DNA of 64,000 nt, taken from positions 496,001 to 560,000 of the forward strand of contig JANFNE010000006.1 of the NCBI GenBank assembly GCA_024867545.1. The letters run 5' to 3'. This document shows positions 50,901-62,221 of this stretch, piece after piece. How positions within the stretch are numbered: position 1 is the stretch's first letter; every line of letters starts with the position of its first letter. A model generated the notes under the pieces. The model saw only the letters and a program-made list of their open reading frames with translations, ran no database searches and had not been told where the DNA came from. Source of the stretch: Phytopythium helicoides (taxonomy: Eukaryota > Oomycota > Peronosporomycetes > Pythiales > Pythiaceae). Position numbers and translations under genes: made by a program.

Positions 50901-53900
50901 CCTGGGTCTGCCTTGAAGACCAAGTATCCTAGCAAGCACGATCACTGGAAGACGCTGAGCGCACCATACAAGACCAAAGCATATCTGGTTTTACCTTCAG
51001 GCGTTCTTGTGTATGGTATGCTCCGAATTGGGACAAGCACTATGGCGTTCGATGGTGAGTATGCAACGACGTTGAAGGGCATCGTAGATGCGTACTCGCT
51101 TCTGCAGCAGGACCGTGGTGTGCAGCGCTTGAGTGATCTAAACGGAGCAAACGTGGCTCAGCTCAAGCGGCGTGTGTGGGGTGTGCGTGTGATTCGCGTG
51201 ATGCACCGTCGGCGATTCCTGATGGACTCAATGAACGGTCTCGAGATATTCTTCGTTGACGGCAGCTCTTGCATGTTTGGATTTGACGTCCATGGTGAGG
51301 CGGATCTTGTGTATGCAACATTACGTGAACGCAAACCACCATGTCTCGCGAAGTGGGGAAAACGCCTTCTCACAGCAGAGCGCATGTTTGCCAAGAGCAA
51401 ATGGACTGATATGTGGGTGCGGCGCGAGATTAGCAACTTCGAGTACCTCATGACTCTCAACATGGCGGCTGGGCGGTCGTACAACGATATTGCCCAGTAT
51501 CCCATTTTTCCCTGGGTTCTAAGCGACTACGATTCACCTGTGCTGGATCTTGATGACCCTCAAGTGTACCGCGATCTTCGACGTCCGATTGGAGCGCAAA
51601 CCCTTGAGGGTATCCAGCGTGCGAAGGAGACTTACAAGGCAACAACTCCAGTCGATGGGTCGCAGCAACTACCCGCGTACCACTACTCCAACCCGTACTC
51701 GCATATGTTGTCTGTCTTGTATTTCCTTGTTCGACTATCGCCGTTTACAAATGCTGCGTTGGGAGGAAGTGAAGACGGGAAGAACGCAAGTGGCAGCGCA
51801 AACGCCCTAACAGCAACGTTCAATTCGATTGATGATGCATATCGAATGTCGACGACTGACGAGCGTCGTGCGTTTGAGCTAACTCCAGAGTTTTTCTACC
51901 TTCCCGACTTCCTCGATAGTCGTCGCAACAAGATTCTTGCGCGGCACTTTGGAGCTGAAGATGACCACCATGTGCGCAACGCGTTCGGGTTGGCTCGTGA
52001 TGTTGCTCTGCCACCGTGGGCTTCGTCTGCCTACGACTTTATCCGCCAGCACCGCCTAGCCTTGGAGAGCGACTTCGTGTCGGAGAATCTTCACCATTGG
52101 ATTGATCTCATCTTCGGGTACAAACAGTCTGGAACATCGTCAGTGGAAGCTCTCAACTCATACCACATCGCCTGCTACCCAGAGCGACTGGATCTCACCA
52201 CTTCTAGCGTAGCTGTGCGATCAAAGCTCTCTCGGCGCGGTACCTGCCCGTTGCAGCTGTTCCGCCGACCTCATCCAGCGCGAATGACTCAGGATGAAGC
52301 ATTAGAGGCACGCTTCCCTTCCTCTCACGCCGTTGCTGTACTGTCTTCTCGTCGACAAGTGCGTCGTCATGACTTAGCATCAAAGCACACAGCTCCAGTG
52401 ACCGCAATTCGATTCTCGAACGCATCAAACCATGGGCTTGTGGGGCTGGGCTCTGGTCCGGCTCTCGGAAGTGGCACCGGTATTGGTGCTCACAGTGGAG
52501 GTTCAGATCATGGTTCGATTGTGTATACGAGTGATTCGGAGGGAGTTGTGCTCGCTAAGCGCTATCTCAACAGCGTCGCGGACCAGTCACGATCATGTCC
52601 GTTCACCCTCGTGGATGTTGATCAGTGGTGGAAGCTTCCTACCGGAAGTCTTGTCGAGCAAGGCGTCGTGTTTTACGAGCAAATGATCAGTTGCGGATAT
52701 TGGGATGGCAGCTGGCGCATTCATTGGTCGGCTGATGGCGAATTGCTGCAGCGTATCGCTTTTCACAAGAAGCCGATCTTGTGTATGGCGCGCAGCGAAG
52801 ACGACTTTACTGGTGATCTTGCGCTTGCGTTTGGAAGCGAGGACTGCACAGTCTCGGTGTGGGCTCTGTCCAAGGCCGCTGCCACTCGCTCACGACGTAT
52901 GTTTGCTTCGAAGAAAGAGCTCCCAGTTGGTGGTCTCCCATGGGTGCTGTTGGTTGGACACACGAGTCCGGTTGTGGCAGTCGCACTGAACGTCGATCTT
53001 GACGTCGTCGTGAGTTCTTCGAAGGAGAACACAATTCTCTTGCACTCACTGCGTGGATCTGCACCTCTCCACTCGATATCCATTTCTCCTCCTACATCGC
53101 TGTACTCTGCATCTTCGGTCGTTGCGGATCTGGTTATCTCATCATCGGGTGACACGCTCATTCACATGATCACGAAGGAAGCGTTGGTTCCGCATCGTCA
53201 TCTGAGTCGCTCGAATTCCATTTTCTCGGATGACAAGTCGCGGTTCTCGTTGCTTGAGAACCCCCTGGCCAACTCAAGCTCGTCGGACGCTCCATCATCC
53301 AACGACTATGTGCAGCAATCTCAACTGTACTTGCTGTCGATCAATGGACGGATCGTTTCACACAAGAAACTCGTGAATGCGGATGGTAGTGAGCAGGTTT
53401 TGCTGCGCCAGAGCGTGCTGTTCACACGCTCGAGCGAGTACATTATCACTGCCAGCGGTGGACAAGACGCGGCGATTGACGTGCGCGACGCTGGGGATCC
53501 ATCTCGTGTGATGCGCCGCATCGAGTGCAAGCGTCCGTCAGCAGACCTTACATGCATCAGCCTCTCGCAGGATGAACGCTGCTTGCTGTGTGGATACGAA
53601 GACGGCGCGGTCATCGCGTATGCATTGCATTTTGGTATCGCCGACGGGTGTAAGAGTGCCGACAACTTGGAGAAGAAGGCTCGCGAGCGCGAAGCGGAAG
53701 CAATTGCGCTTGCTAACAAACGAGATGAGCTCAAGAATAAGCGAGATGAGATGCTACCAGCGTTCTTACGTGGCAGCAACGGTGTTGCTAGTCAGACACT
53801 CTGGATTACCAAGGCCTCGTTGCCCGCGGAGCCACTGCTGGAAGTGATGCAAGGCCACTACACGCTCCTCAAGCAGAACTGCGTGAGCGGGGAGCCTGCG

Positions 53901-55092
53901 TACGAAGCACTACTTCATGACCTTTGGCATGCTATTTACTCTCAGGAGCATCTCCAGCGACGCTCTTCTCTTCACAAACCAATTGTGGAGGAAAACCTGC
54001 TCGTGTTCTCGGATGGAGAGGATGATGCGGGAGACGACAAGAAGTGCGAGCGCGAGTTTGAGCGCGTCGGAGAGACGTGGAGTCGACTGGGTTTCCAGCG
54101 TCCCGATCCGACAACTGACTTCCGTGCTGGTGGCATGCTGAGCCTGCAATGTTTGGTGTACTTTGCGACCCACTATCCGAATCATGCCGTCCGAATGGTG
54201 ACGAGTCAGGTGCCTGGATCACACGAAAACACGTATCCGTGGGGTCCTGCAGGTATCAACGTGACGTGCATGGTTGCAAGACTGTTCTGGAAGTTCGATG
54301 GCGAACTTGTTCGCGAGCGACAGCCAAACTGGCCGTTGTTTACCGATTCAGAAGCCCTGTACAAGATTTTCTCGGAAGGTGAGGACTCCATTCCCTAGTG
54401 GTGATGGCGACCTGTGTTCTGACAGTTGTGTTGCTGTGAATAGTGTTTGTGCTATTTGACTACCTTTGGAACGAGATGAATGCCAACTACGGCAGCTTCT
54501 CGAGTACGTCGCCAGAGTCTGCGCAACCACATTTCGTGATTCTAACTCTCGCTTTGTTTTTGCAGAGGTAATCCAAGCTACCAGCGACCGCATCATGGAC
54601 GCACTAGAGGAATCGCGTGGAGACCTGGGGTCGGTCATGGCGGAGTTGCGCACCCAGAGCTATTCAACCGCAGGCAAGAAGCGGCGACCGTCATCGCGCT
54701 CCATGGAGGACTTCCTTACCTCCATCAACTCGAACATTTCGAGCGCGTCGTCTCCGCCGCCGGCGTTCGACGGGCTCACAGGCGATGGTTCATCGACGCC
54801 TCCTCGACGCAACAGCCTGTCGTCGACGTCCCCACGCTCTAGCTGGTCGTTCTCGCGGCTGAGCCTGGGCTCTCGCGGCGGGACCTCGTCTTCCTCCAAC
54901 CTCGCGGCCGCACTGGACGCCGTCGCCGCCGTCGAAGCAACTGCTGCGGCCCAAGCCTCAACCGCGGCCCCTGCTCCAGCCGCCGCCCCAGCCGCCGCCC
55001 CCGAGTTCGACCCGTTCGCGGGCAACGACATCCGCGGGCTGGAGCTCAAGCCGGAGGAGCAGGGCGACGACCCGTTCGCGTGCCTGCTGTAG
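44927..55092 (+). CDS. BEACH / WD40 protein (neurobeachin-like), 3,263 residues
   Basis: Hand-built model: join(44927..44972, 45076..45188, 45256..45725, 45803..54378, 54444..54503, 54566..55092), introns of 62-103 bp, all in phase. One exon is 8.6 kb. BEACH proteins are scaffolds in vesicle trafficking, lysosome size control or autophagy. Order: helical N-terminus; concanavalin-like lectin domain (about 180-340, NNGYTFCAWIKFEV ... WHFLCITHTHRQ); long armadillo-like helical region; low-complexity linker (about 1660-1910); PH-BEACH domain (from about 1922); BEACH domain (about 2075-2320, REISNFEYLMTLNMAAGRS, YSNPYSHMLSVLYFLVRLSP, LPDFLDSRR, HWIDLIFGYKQSG); WD40 repeats (about 2400-2820). The C-terminal tail is Ser/Ala/Pro-rich and ends in two DPFA motifs. 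A stop at 54396 is avoided by the intron after 54378; the last two exons are the least certain. Confidence 0.93.
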
Positions 55093-55185
55093 CACCTGTA
55101 GCTGTAATGTAGCAAAGCTAGACCCCATTGAACCCGCCGCGGCTTGCTTTTCGCCCAATCACGCCGCGCTCCCCCCGCCCCCAAG

Positions 55186-55965
55186 ATGCCGCCGCCGCCC
55201 GCCGCCGCCTGGCGCCGCGACGTGCGCGCGCTGCTGCTCGTCTTCCTGCTGGCGACGCTCGCGCTGCTGCTGGCGCTGCGCTCGCTCGTCGTCTCGGCGC
55301 TCTCGGCCGACGAGTGGGCCGCGCTGCCGGCGCCCACGTCGCTCGCCAACGCGCAGCAGATCGGCGAGACGCTGCGCGCGTTCGCGGCGCGCGCGCCGGC
55401 GCGGCTGCTGCTGGCCCACGCGGCCTGCTACCTGTACCTGCAGACGTTCGCCATCCCGGGCACGGTCTTCTTCAACCTGCTGGGCGGCGCGCTCTTCGGC
55501 GTGGGCCTGGGCTTCCCGCTCTGCCTCGCGTACAACACGCTCGGCTCGGTCTTCATGTTTCTGCTCTCGCGGCGCTTCGGCCGCGCGCTGGTCGCGCGCT
55601 TCTTCCCAAAGAAGCTCGAGGCGCTGCGCACGCTTATCGACGCCCACAGGAACGAGCTCGCGCTCTACCTCGTCTTCCTGCGCGTCTTCCCCTTCACGCC
55701 CAACTGGTTCATCAACATGGCCTCACCGCACCTCGACATCCCGCTGCGCACGTTCACGCTCGGCCCGCTCTTCGGCCTTGTACCCTACAACTTCCTCAGC
55801 TGCAAGGCCGGACTCGTGCTCAGCGAGCTGCGCTCCAGGGGAGACATCATCGATACGGCCACCACCGTGCAGCTCGTGGTCGTCGCCGTGGTCGGCGGCG
55901 TTGCACTCCCGTGGCTCAAGCGCCACTTCGCGACCGCCGAGACGGACAGCGCCAAGAAGGACTAG
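55186..55965 (+). CDS. VTT/DedA-domain membrane protein (TMEM41/TVP38-like)
   Basis: A 259-residue single-exon protein with an N-terminal membrane anchor (LLLVFLLATLALLLALRSLV). A VTT (SNARE-associated Golgi) domain follows: TFAIPGTVFFNLLGGALFG, GFPLCLAYNTLGSVFMFLLS, then the conserved RVFPFTPNWFINMASP. A last hydrophobic segment lies near 230-245. The family acts in the secretory pathway and autophagy; TMEM41B is a phospholipid scramblase. The ATG at 55186 follows an in-frame open leader that has no ATG. Only about 90 bp separate it from the BEACH gene stop. Confidence 0.88.
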   Translation: MPPPPAAAWRRDVRALLLVFLLATLALLLALRSLVVSALSADEWAALPAPTSLANAQQIGETLRAFAARAPARLLLAHAACYLYLQTFAIPGTVFFNLLGGALFGVGLGFPLCLAYNTLGSVFMFLLSRRFGRALVARFFPKKLEALRTLIDAHRNELALYLVFLRVFPFTPNWFINMASPHLDIPLRTFTLGPLFGLVPYNFLSCKAGLVLSELRSRGDIIDTATTVQLVVVAVVGGVALPWLKRHFATAETDSAKKD

Positions 55966-56029
55966 GACGGAGCCTAGCGCGAGAGAGAAAGCGTGTATTT
56001 CCTACGAGATAGACCGATATGAGCCCTTC

Positions 56030-57507
56030 CTACTTTGGTGCCTGCTGCTGCTGCTGCTGGAACTGCTCTCGAAGCTGCTCGATCTGTGAGCGCTTGAGGG
56101 GCAGCTTGAAGGCCGCCGCAAGCACCTCCTCTGTGTCCACCTGCATGCGGTAAGTTGGTTGGGTTGTCACCACGCGGAGCAATTCAGAACGAAGTCAAAC
56201 CTTGTTGGGGAGGTCTCGGAAGAAGTCCATGATGGCCTCGAACTTGATCTGCAGTAGCTTCGCTATTGAGGTGTTGGCTTGCAAATTAGTACGTAGGCAC
56301 TGATCCCATACAACTGATACACTGCCGAGACGTACGCTGAGCGAGTTGCAGTAACGCGATGGCGACGCGGAAGATCACCTTCCATCCTTCGTGAAGGAAG
56401 GCGTCCCAGACGCGTGTGACGAATGCAAACGGGAAATTGTAGGCGTACAAAGTGAGCAGCCACTGCGTCAAGTACATGGTTGGGTGCAAACCCTCTGCCT
56501 CAAGGTGCTTTGCGAGCCTCGGTAGCCGTGTCTTCATGAGGTGCTCGCAAACAAACAGCAGCTCAGGCACCTTGGGCATGCGTGGACGATACAGGTCAGC
56601 GAGTGCGAAACGCCGGTGGTTGAGGCACGCAACGAGCAGCCAGAACGCCTGCGGCTCGGGCATATAGCTCAGAAACATGGCGGCGAGGAATCCCATGCCC
56701 TGGCAGTAGCCCACTTCTGGGTCGTATTGAGCATAGGCGCGCAGGACGTTGAAGAGCGCGCCTTGGCCAGCACGATGAGCCTGGAACAAGTAGTGCTTGG
56801 GAAATGTGCGGCCGATGTCTCGCGAGATGGTGTCTGTTACGGTCGTTCCCGACAACGAAGACGAGGCAGAGGACTTGCCTGCGTCGTCAGCTGCGAGAAG
56901 TGATGGATAGACGCCAGGATTGTTGCGCAGCATCAGCGACGCGCCAGCCAAGTGACCCCAGACGCGTCCTCGCAGTGCTTCTGGGATTCCCTTGCGAATA
57001 CGCTTCTTGAGCGTGGATGCGTGCCGGAGCTGGCATCTAGTTAGTAGTAGTAGATACCGACCAAGAAACAACGGTTAGCGCCTATCCAACCTACAGAATC
57101 TGCAACCTTCGCGTGAACATACACTTCCCAATCCTCGAGCTGCTTCCCAATCATGCGGACCCACTTTTGCGTGCGACGATTTTCGAGCCACACGGCTGCT
57201 CGCCGCTCAGGAGACGAATCGGGTGGCCTCACTCCTGCGTCAAAGCGCCTTTGATTAATCGACGTGTTAGCAACTTGCGGTGTGGAGGCACAATTGGTTG
57301 CACTTCATTGAAGCTGACGTACTTGTCGGAGACAAGAAAGCCGTAGCGATCGATCGTCTCCATGGGGAACGCAATAGGAAGATTGCTCTTCTCGTCATCA
57401 TTTTCAGCCTTCAGCTGAGTAGTGAACGATGGAGACGGTGCGATCGGCACGATAGAGAGCGCTCCTAGCGTTGCAGAGGTGTCCACAGGAGAATCGCTGC
57501 TCTCCAT
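56030..57507 (-). CDS. TBC-domain Rab GTPase-activating protein
   Basis: Hand-built model: complement(join(56030..56140, 56201..56277, 56336..57029, 57095..57248, 57323..57507)), 406 residues, introns of 58-74 bp, all in phase. TBC proteins speed GTP hydrolysis by Rab GTPases. The TBC domain starts at RIRKGIPEALRGRVWGHLAG. It has both catalytic fingers: the arginine finger motif ISRDIGRTFP and the glutamine finger YCQGMGF. It continues with FWLLVACLNH, YLTQWLLTLYAYNFPF and RVWDAFLHEGWKVIFRVAI. The preceding segment (RYGFLVSDK, then WLENRRTQKWVRMI) is like the TBC1D10 group. The C-terminus is helical and ends in a poly-Gln run (six CAG codons). It is convergent with the VTT gene, 64 bp apart. 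Confidence 0.9.
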
Positions 57508-59763
57508 CTTGATGACCACTTCGGCTGAGGGTGGTGGTGGATCAAAAAGGTCAATGGTTAACAAACTCGAAAATAAACATGAGCAAACCTCGATTGTATT
57601 ATTGGGTTCTGTGAATGGCACGAGAACCAAAAGCCTGATAGTGCTGTATGTGTTGTGTGTCTTGCATGTTGTTTTTCTGAGTTGTTTTTTCTATCTGAAC
57701 TTGGTAGAGTCGCTCGGCATGAAAGTTCATGCCCCGCGATCCCCATTGGTTTTGACAGAGATGATCTTATGAGTGCTGCGTTGAACGCCCGACTTCAGCC
57801 ATGTTGGCATGTATTTCGTGCGAAGTTGGTGCAAAGCAGAGTATTCACTTCAGCGCTCTGACGCGACATCAATCTCGAACGCGTGCGCGCAGGTTCATAC
57901 GCATTTTGAGATACAACGAGTTGGCGAGTGTTAGTGAAGTCTTCGAGATGTTCGAGCAGTGGGATTGAGCGATGATCTACGCGTCGATCTTGCTGGCAAC
58001 AGACGACGTCGACGATCCGCTTTCAATGTGCACGGACCCGCACGACACGCCAGAGTCGCCGATCGTCACGGTCACCTTGCCGCTGCTGCTCGCAGTACCG
58101 TGCATCGGGATCACCACCGAACCGCTCGTCGACCACTCGTCAAAGACAGAGCCGCCAACGACACCGGTGATTTCGCAGGGAAACCGTGGTTCAGGTAGCT
58201 TTTGTATGCATTGTACGGGGACTGTGTTGTGCCTACAGCGTGGCGTCATTAAGAAGTATGCTGTTGAGCAGCTCTAGTCTCTCGCTGCGCGGCGCAGTGC
58301 TCCGCACTCGCCGTGAAAGTTACATCCATCTAGCTCGATATAGTGCAATGTAGCTACTGCGGTATGAAAGTAAGGGATGAAAGCTTGACTCCTGAGTCAT
58401 CACCGTATGCTGCCACGCATGCTGGGTGTAGAACTGGACGTGGTCCATGCAGCCTCCGATTCTCCGATATTTGCTGTTCGCTCTGGCTGTCATGGTTGGC
58501 AACCCTCTTTCCTCTCCACTCTCTCTGGCTGCGTCCGGTGCTAAATAAAACAGAACTGGAGGGCAGAACCGGAAAGAGGCTGTCGGCGAGATTTCTGCTC
58601 AGGAGCAGCGGAGACGAGCAGGCCCTTTATCCATGCGCGATCTTGTGGCGTCACTCTGTGGATGCGGTCGTCTCGGCCTATAGAGCGCCGACAGACCCAG
58701 TGTTAGCAGATCGGCAGCTCTTGCTGCCTGAGCCGCTGGCTTCCGTCCGGTTTTGGTCCGGCGTGAGGTGCGATGGTGTTATGCAGTCGGGCTCCGTCCG
58801 GTGCGGCGCTTTCTCTTTCTGGTGCTCCGAGGTGTCCATCTCTCGGTGGAGGGAGCTGCTCGCCAGTCAGCGGGTCGGCGGAGAGCGAGTTAACGCTGAC
58901 TCTGATGGACAGGATGTGCGCCTGTAAACCGAGAGCGCGTGAGAACCGTACGTAGTTTTCGCACCGTATCGGCTGCGGACCATCGTGAAGCGGTGGCTGG
59001 CGTTCGTCTGCGACGCGGGGGTCCCAGCCCGGGAGCTAGGGGCACTGGAAATATGGGTACGGCACGTGTGTCTGTGTAGTTGAGTTGACACTGGATGTCG
59101 AGGTGTACGGTCCGCGGGTACAGTGTGCCGTTGTCTCAGATCGCGCCGTTGGCGGCCGTCGGCACCACCGCCTGGCCGTAAACAGCGTGTCGGCCGGGGC
59201 GAGCCTTGCGCTGTCGACCACAGTGGGCTGGCGCTCGTGGCTGCCGGCATTTCAGTGCGGCGTAAAGTGTCGTGCGCTCGCGTTCGACTCACTCACAGAT
59301 GCCGGCGGCAGTTGACCCGGAGGGGGGGGGGGCGGACCGGAAAGGCCGAGCGGCGCCCGCCGGTCGTCTACAGTAGACGGCATACTATATATATATATAT
59401 GCGCGCACAACGTATAATCCCGCGGCGGCTGTCCAGCCGGCCGTCCAAGCCCGGCACACAGTGCCTTTCCACGCCCGTGCGGTTCCGTAGGTATCAAGTC
59501 AAGCGCGGGCGAAGAAACCAGCTCCAAAAAAGAGCAGGTTGATTGTTGTCGGCGCGCGGCCGGCCGGCGGGCGGCTTCTCTTGCGTTTTGTATACTCTGG
59601 ATCCCGCGAGCCCGAGCCCTGACCGCGGTGGCGATTAGTAACCTATACAAAGTCCAAGAGCGCGCGAGGAGATCCAGTTGCCGCCGCCGTAAAATGTACG
59701 GTACAGCGCGCGCGCCGCCTCGCCGCCTTCCCTGCTCACAACCCAACAAGCCGCGCGCAGGTC
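57508..59763. other. Long gene-poor region
   Basis: 2.3 kb with no gene I can support. Between 57970 and 58250 both strands have open frames; the minus strand one is Ser/Gly/Val-rich and protein-like but unidentified. A G run lies near 59322-59332 and an (AT)n tract at 59384-59400. The right end is the promoter side of the gene at 59764. Confidence 0.4.
59384..59400. repeat. (AT)n microsatellite
   Basis: About eight AT units, followed by GCGCGC. Confidence 0.8.
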
Positions 59764-60672
59764 ATGGCCAGCGTCTCGCTCGCGCCCTCGCCCCGCGCCG
59801 CCATGGACATCGGCTGCGCTCCCTCGGCCTCGTCGCCGCCCCCCGCGGCCGCCGGCGGCTCCCGCAAGCGCCCGCGCAGCGCCGAGCCCGCCGCGCTGCT
59901 GCCGCTGCCGCTGCCGCTGCTCGAGCAGCGCCGCAGCCTGCTGAGCCTCGCGCTGCAGCTCAAGCTCAAGACGCTGCTCGTCGAGGCCTGGGCCTCGGAC
60001 GGCAACGCCGTCGTCGTCGAGCGCAACCTCTTCGCCGTCGCGCGCGAGCTCGCGCAGCTCTTTGCGCGCGGCGCGCTCGAGCAGCCCACGTGCATCAAGT
60101 TCCTAGAGCTCGCGCACGCGCGCCTCGCCGCGCTGCTCGAGGGGCGCGACGCCCTGCGCGTCCAGCCGCTGCCCATGTGGAACACGGCCGTCGTGCAGGC
60201 CGCGCAGCAGGCCAGCCAGGACCAGGACGCACCGCTCAGCCCGCTCTCGGTCGCGGACTTTGCCGCAGACGCGCACAACACGTCCACGCCAGAGCAGAGG
60301 GAGCTCGCCGTGCTGTGGAAGGCCATGTCAGTCGCCAGAGACCGCGGCGCCCAGCTGTGGCACGAGAACAAGCCCGAGCAGGCACTGCCATTCCTGCTCG
60401 CGGCAGACTCGTACATGAAGCGCTTCACGCTCAAGCACCAGCGCATGCAGATCGACCGCGCGCTGCTAGAGGCGCTCGAGCCAGAGACCGCTGTCTTCCC
60501 CGTCCCCAAGACCTCCGCCACCAAGAAGCGCGTCACGTTCGCGGACGAGCCCGAGGTCGTGGGCGTGGCAGACGCCGCGTTCGACCGATCCACCATCGCC
60601 CCCACCAAGCCGTCCAAGCTCGAGTCGCTGCTGCTGCGCACGGCGCGCGAGTTCCCGACGCCGTCATTCTAG
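59764..60672 (+). CDS. Hypothetical protein with a PP1-docking-like motif, 302 residues
   Basis: Not recognised. The N-terminus is low-complexity (Ala/Ser/Pro) with a basic cluster (SRKRPRSAEP) near 37-46. Residues about 50-240 are mostly helical, with ALQLKLKTLLVEAWASDG, TCIKFLELAHARLAALLEG and ELAVLWKAMSVARDRGAQLW. Near 258-264 the sequence KKRVTFADEP fits the RVxF consensus by which regulators bind protein phosphatase 1, followed by an acidic stretch as in many such sites. The C-terminus ends TPSF. No membrane segment or signal peptide. Codon use is very GC-biased like the flanking genes. An uncharacterised PP1-interacting nuclear protein is one reading, by motif only. Confidence 0.75.
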   Translation: MASVSLAPSPRAAMDIGCAPSASSPPPAAAGGSRKRPRSAEPAALLPLPLPLLEQRRSLLSLALQLKLKTLLVEAWASDGNAVVVERNLFAVARELAQLFARGALEQPTCIKFLELAHARLAALLEGRDALRVQPLPMWNTAVVQAAQQASQDQDAPLSPLSVADFAADAHNTSTPEQRELAVLWKAMSVARDRGAQLWHENKPEQALPFLLAADSYMKRFTLKHQRMQIDRALLEALEPETAVFPVPKTSATKKRVTFADEPEVVGVADAAFDRSTIAPTKPSKLESLLLRTAREFPTPSF

Positions 60673-60967
60673 AGACCGGTCGAAGGTTCTCTTCGACGCC
60701 CACAATCACGCCACATTAGTCGCTAGTAATTTAACACGTGAACCTCTTCAGTCACATCTTCTTCATGCCCAACAACCGAACGACTCGCAACGAGCGACTT
60801 CAACGTACATACCTGTCACCAAGCTAGGTAGCATTCCTATCATGACGAGAGTCTCGTCGCCAACAATCGCCAACAATGCGCGAGCGAGCGAACGACTTCA
60901 ACATAGCACCAAGCAGTAATCTATTCAAACATGCAGTCGTGGTGCGTTCGTCCTTCTGCTCCAACGC

Positions 60968-62117
60968 TCAGTTCTTGCTGGCGGCGTCGTCCTCCTCCTC
61001 CTCCGTGTCGACCCCGCCGTTCTCGAGGAACTCGCGCACCTTCTTCTCAATGTTGAGCGTGTGCATGAGGATGCGCTGCACGATAAGCGCCGAGTCAGCG
61101 TCCAGACCAGCGGTGAGCGCCGTGAGGTCGCGCTCGCCCGTCCAAATGCGCTGCACGCTCGGCTTGATGTTGAACCCGCGCTCGTCGATTTCGTCCAGGC
61201 CCTTGCCCTTCTCGTAGTACACGCGCAGCTCGCCGTACTCCTTCTCGTCCATGAGCGGCACGGCGGCGATGATCTCGAACACCTGCGCAGAGCAAAAGTT
61301 GTCAGCTGGTGCATACCGCCACCAAGCACACCGATCCGTGTCGTACATCGTTCAGCTCGTTGAGCACGGTCTCGATCGAGTGATCAGGCGCCGCGCTGCG
61401 GTCGACGGGCTGGTACGCGGGTGCCGCCATGCGCGCAGCCTCCTCGCGCTTGGCGGCAGCCTCAGCAGCCTCTGCGGCCTCGCGCTGCTTCTGGCGCTCG
61501 TCAGCCTCGCGGTCAAAGTCGAGGTTGGAGTTCTTGGCATGGTCCTTGCCGATGCCCTTGCCCCAGCTGCCCTCTCCCCACTGGAAGACGGCGGGCAGTC
61601 CGCAGTCGGCGAAGAAGCGGCCGAGCGCCTCCTCGACGAGCGTGTTGCACGCGCCGCCCGTGGTGCGCAGGCGCAGGTCTACCTCCTTGAACTGCCCCTC
61701 GATGGGCGTCTTGAGGAAGAAGGGCAGCACGAGCGTCTTGGCGGGCGGGAACTCGTTGTTCTTCTCGATCGAGTCGAGGATGCCCATGAGCTCCTTGTAC
61801 GACTCCTCGTTGGCCTGCTGCTGCGCCGGGTACTGCCCGAACAGGTCCGGGTGCGTGCGCATGTACAGCTTGCGCAGCGTGTCCTTGAGCAGCGGCACGC
61901 GCGCCGCGCCGCTCTTCATCTTGCGCAGGTTCTTGCGCCGCTGCGTGCGCTCGCTCACCTTGGTGCGCACCGCCAGCGGCTGCCAAGCGCCACCCGCCAC
62001 CAGGAACGGCGCGGCGCCTAGCGACGCACCAGCAGGCGCCAATGAGGCCCCAGCGAGCGCCGAGGAGGCCGCGGCGGCCGCGCGCGAGCGGCAGCGGAGC
62101 AGCACGCGCGACGCCAT
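60968..62117 (-). CDS. TCAIM-like mitochondrial protein with DUF4460-type domain
   Basis: Hand-built model: complement(join(60968..61282, 61347..62117)), 361 residues, with one 64-bp intron. The N-terminus is a mitochondrial-type presequence (MASRVLLRCRSRAAAAASSA). The region LRKLYMRTHPDLFGQYP, then ANEESYKELMGILDSI (about 80-115) is like the J-domain-related DUF4460 found in animal TCAIM, which localises to mitochondria. The HPD triplet is present within the helix-loop. A helical Ala/Glu/Lys segment (about 195-220) is followed by a charged C-terminus ending in an acidic run (EEEEDDAASKN). Function of the family is unclear; I infer a mitochondrial co-chaperone-like role only from the J-like helix. 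The ATG at 62117 fits the presequence. Confidence 0.75.
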
Positions 62118-62221
62118 GTCTGCACCACTGAAAATGGGTGATGCCAGGCGAGCCGCGGGTCCGTGTTTCGAGGGAGATGGCACTAAAAAGGGGGCGCTGT
62201 ATTTTCGCTAGTCGGGCGTCA

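Noticed and set aside
45777..54398. BEACH gene as a single 2,873-codon ORF
   Set aside because: Its first 9 codons are intron, and its end (GEDSIP) comes from reading into an intron. Spliced exons on both sides continue in phase to conserved-looking ends.
58343..58927. 194-codon frame in the long gene-poor region
   Set aside because: Composition (Cys/Trp/Ser/Arg-rich, no pattern) looks random, and no family resemblance is seen.
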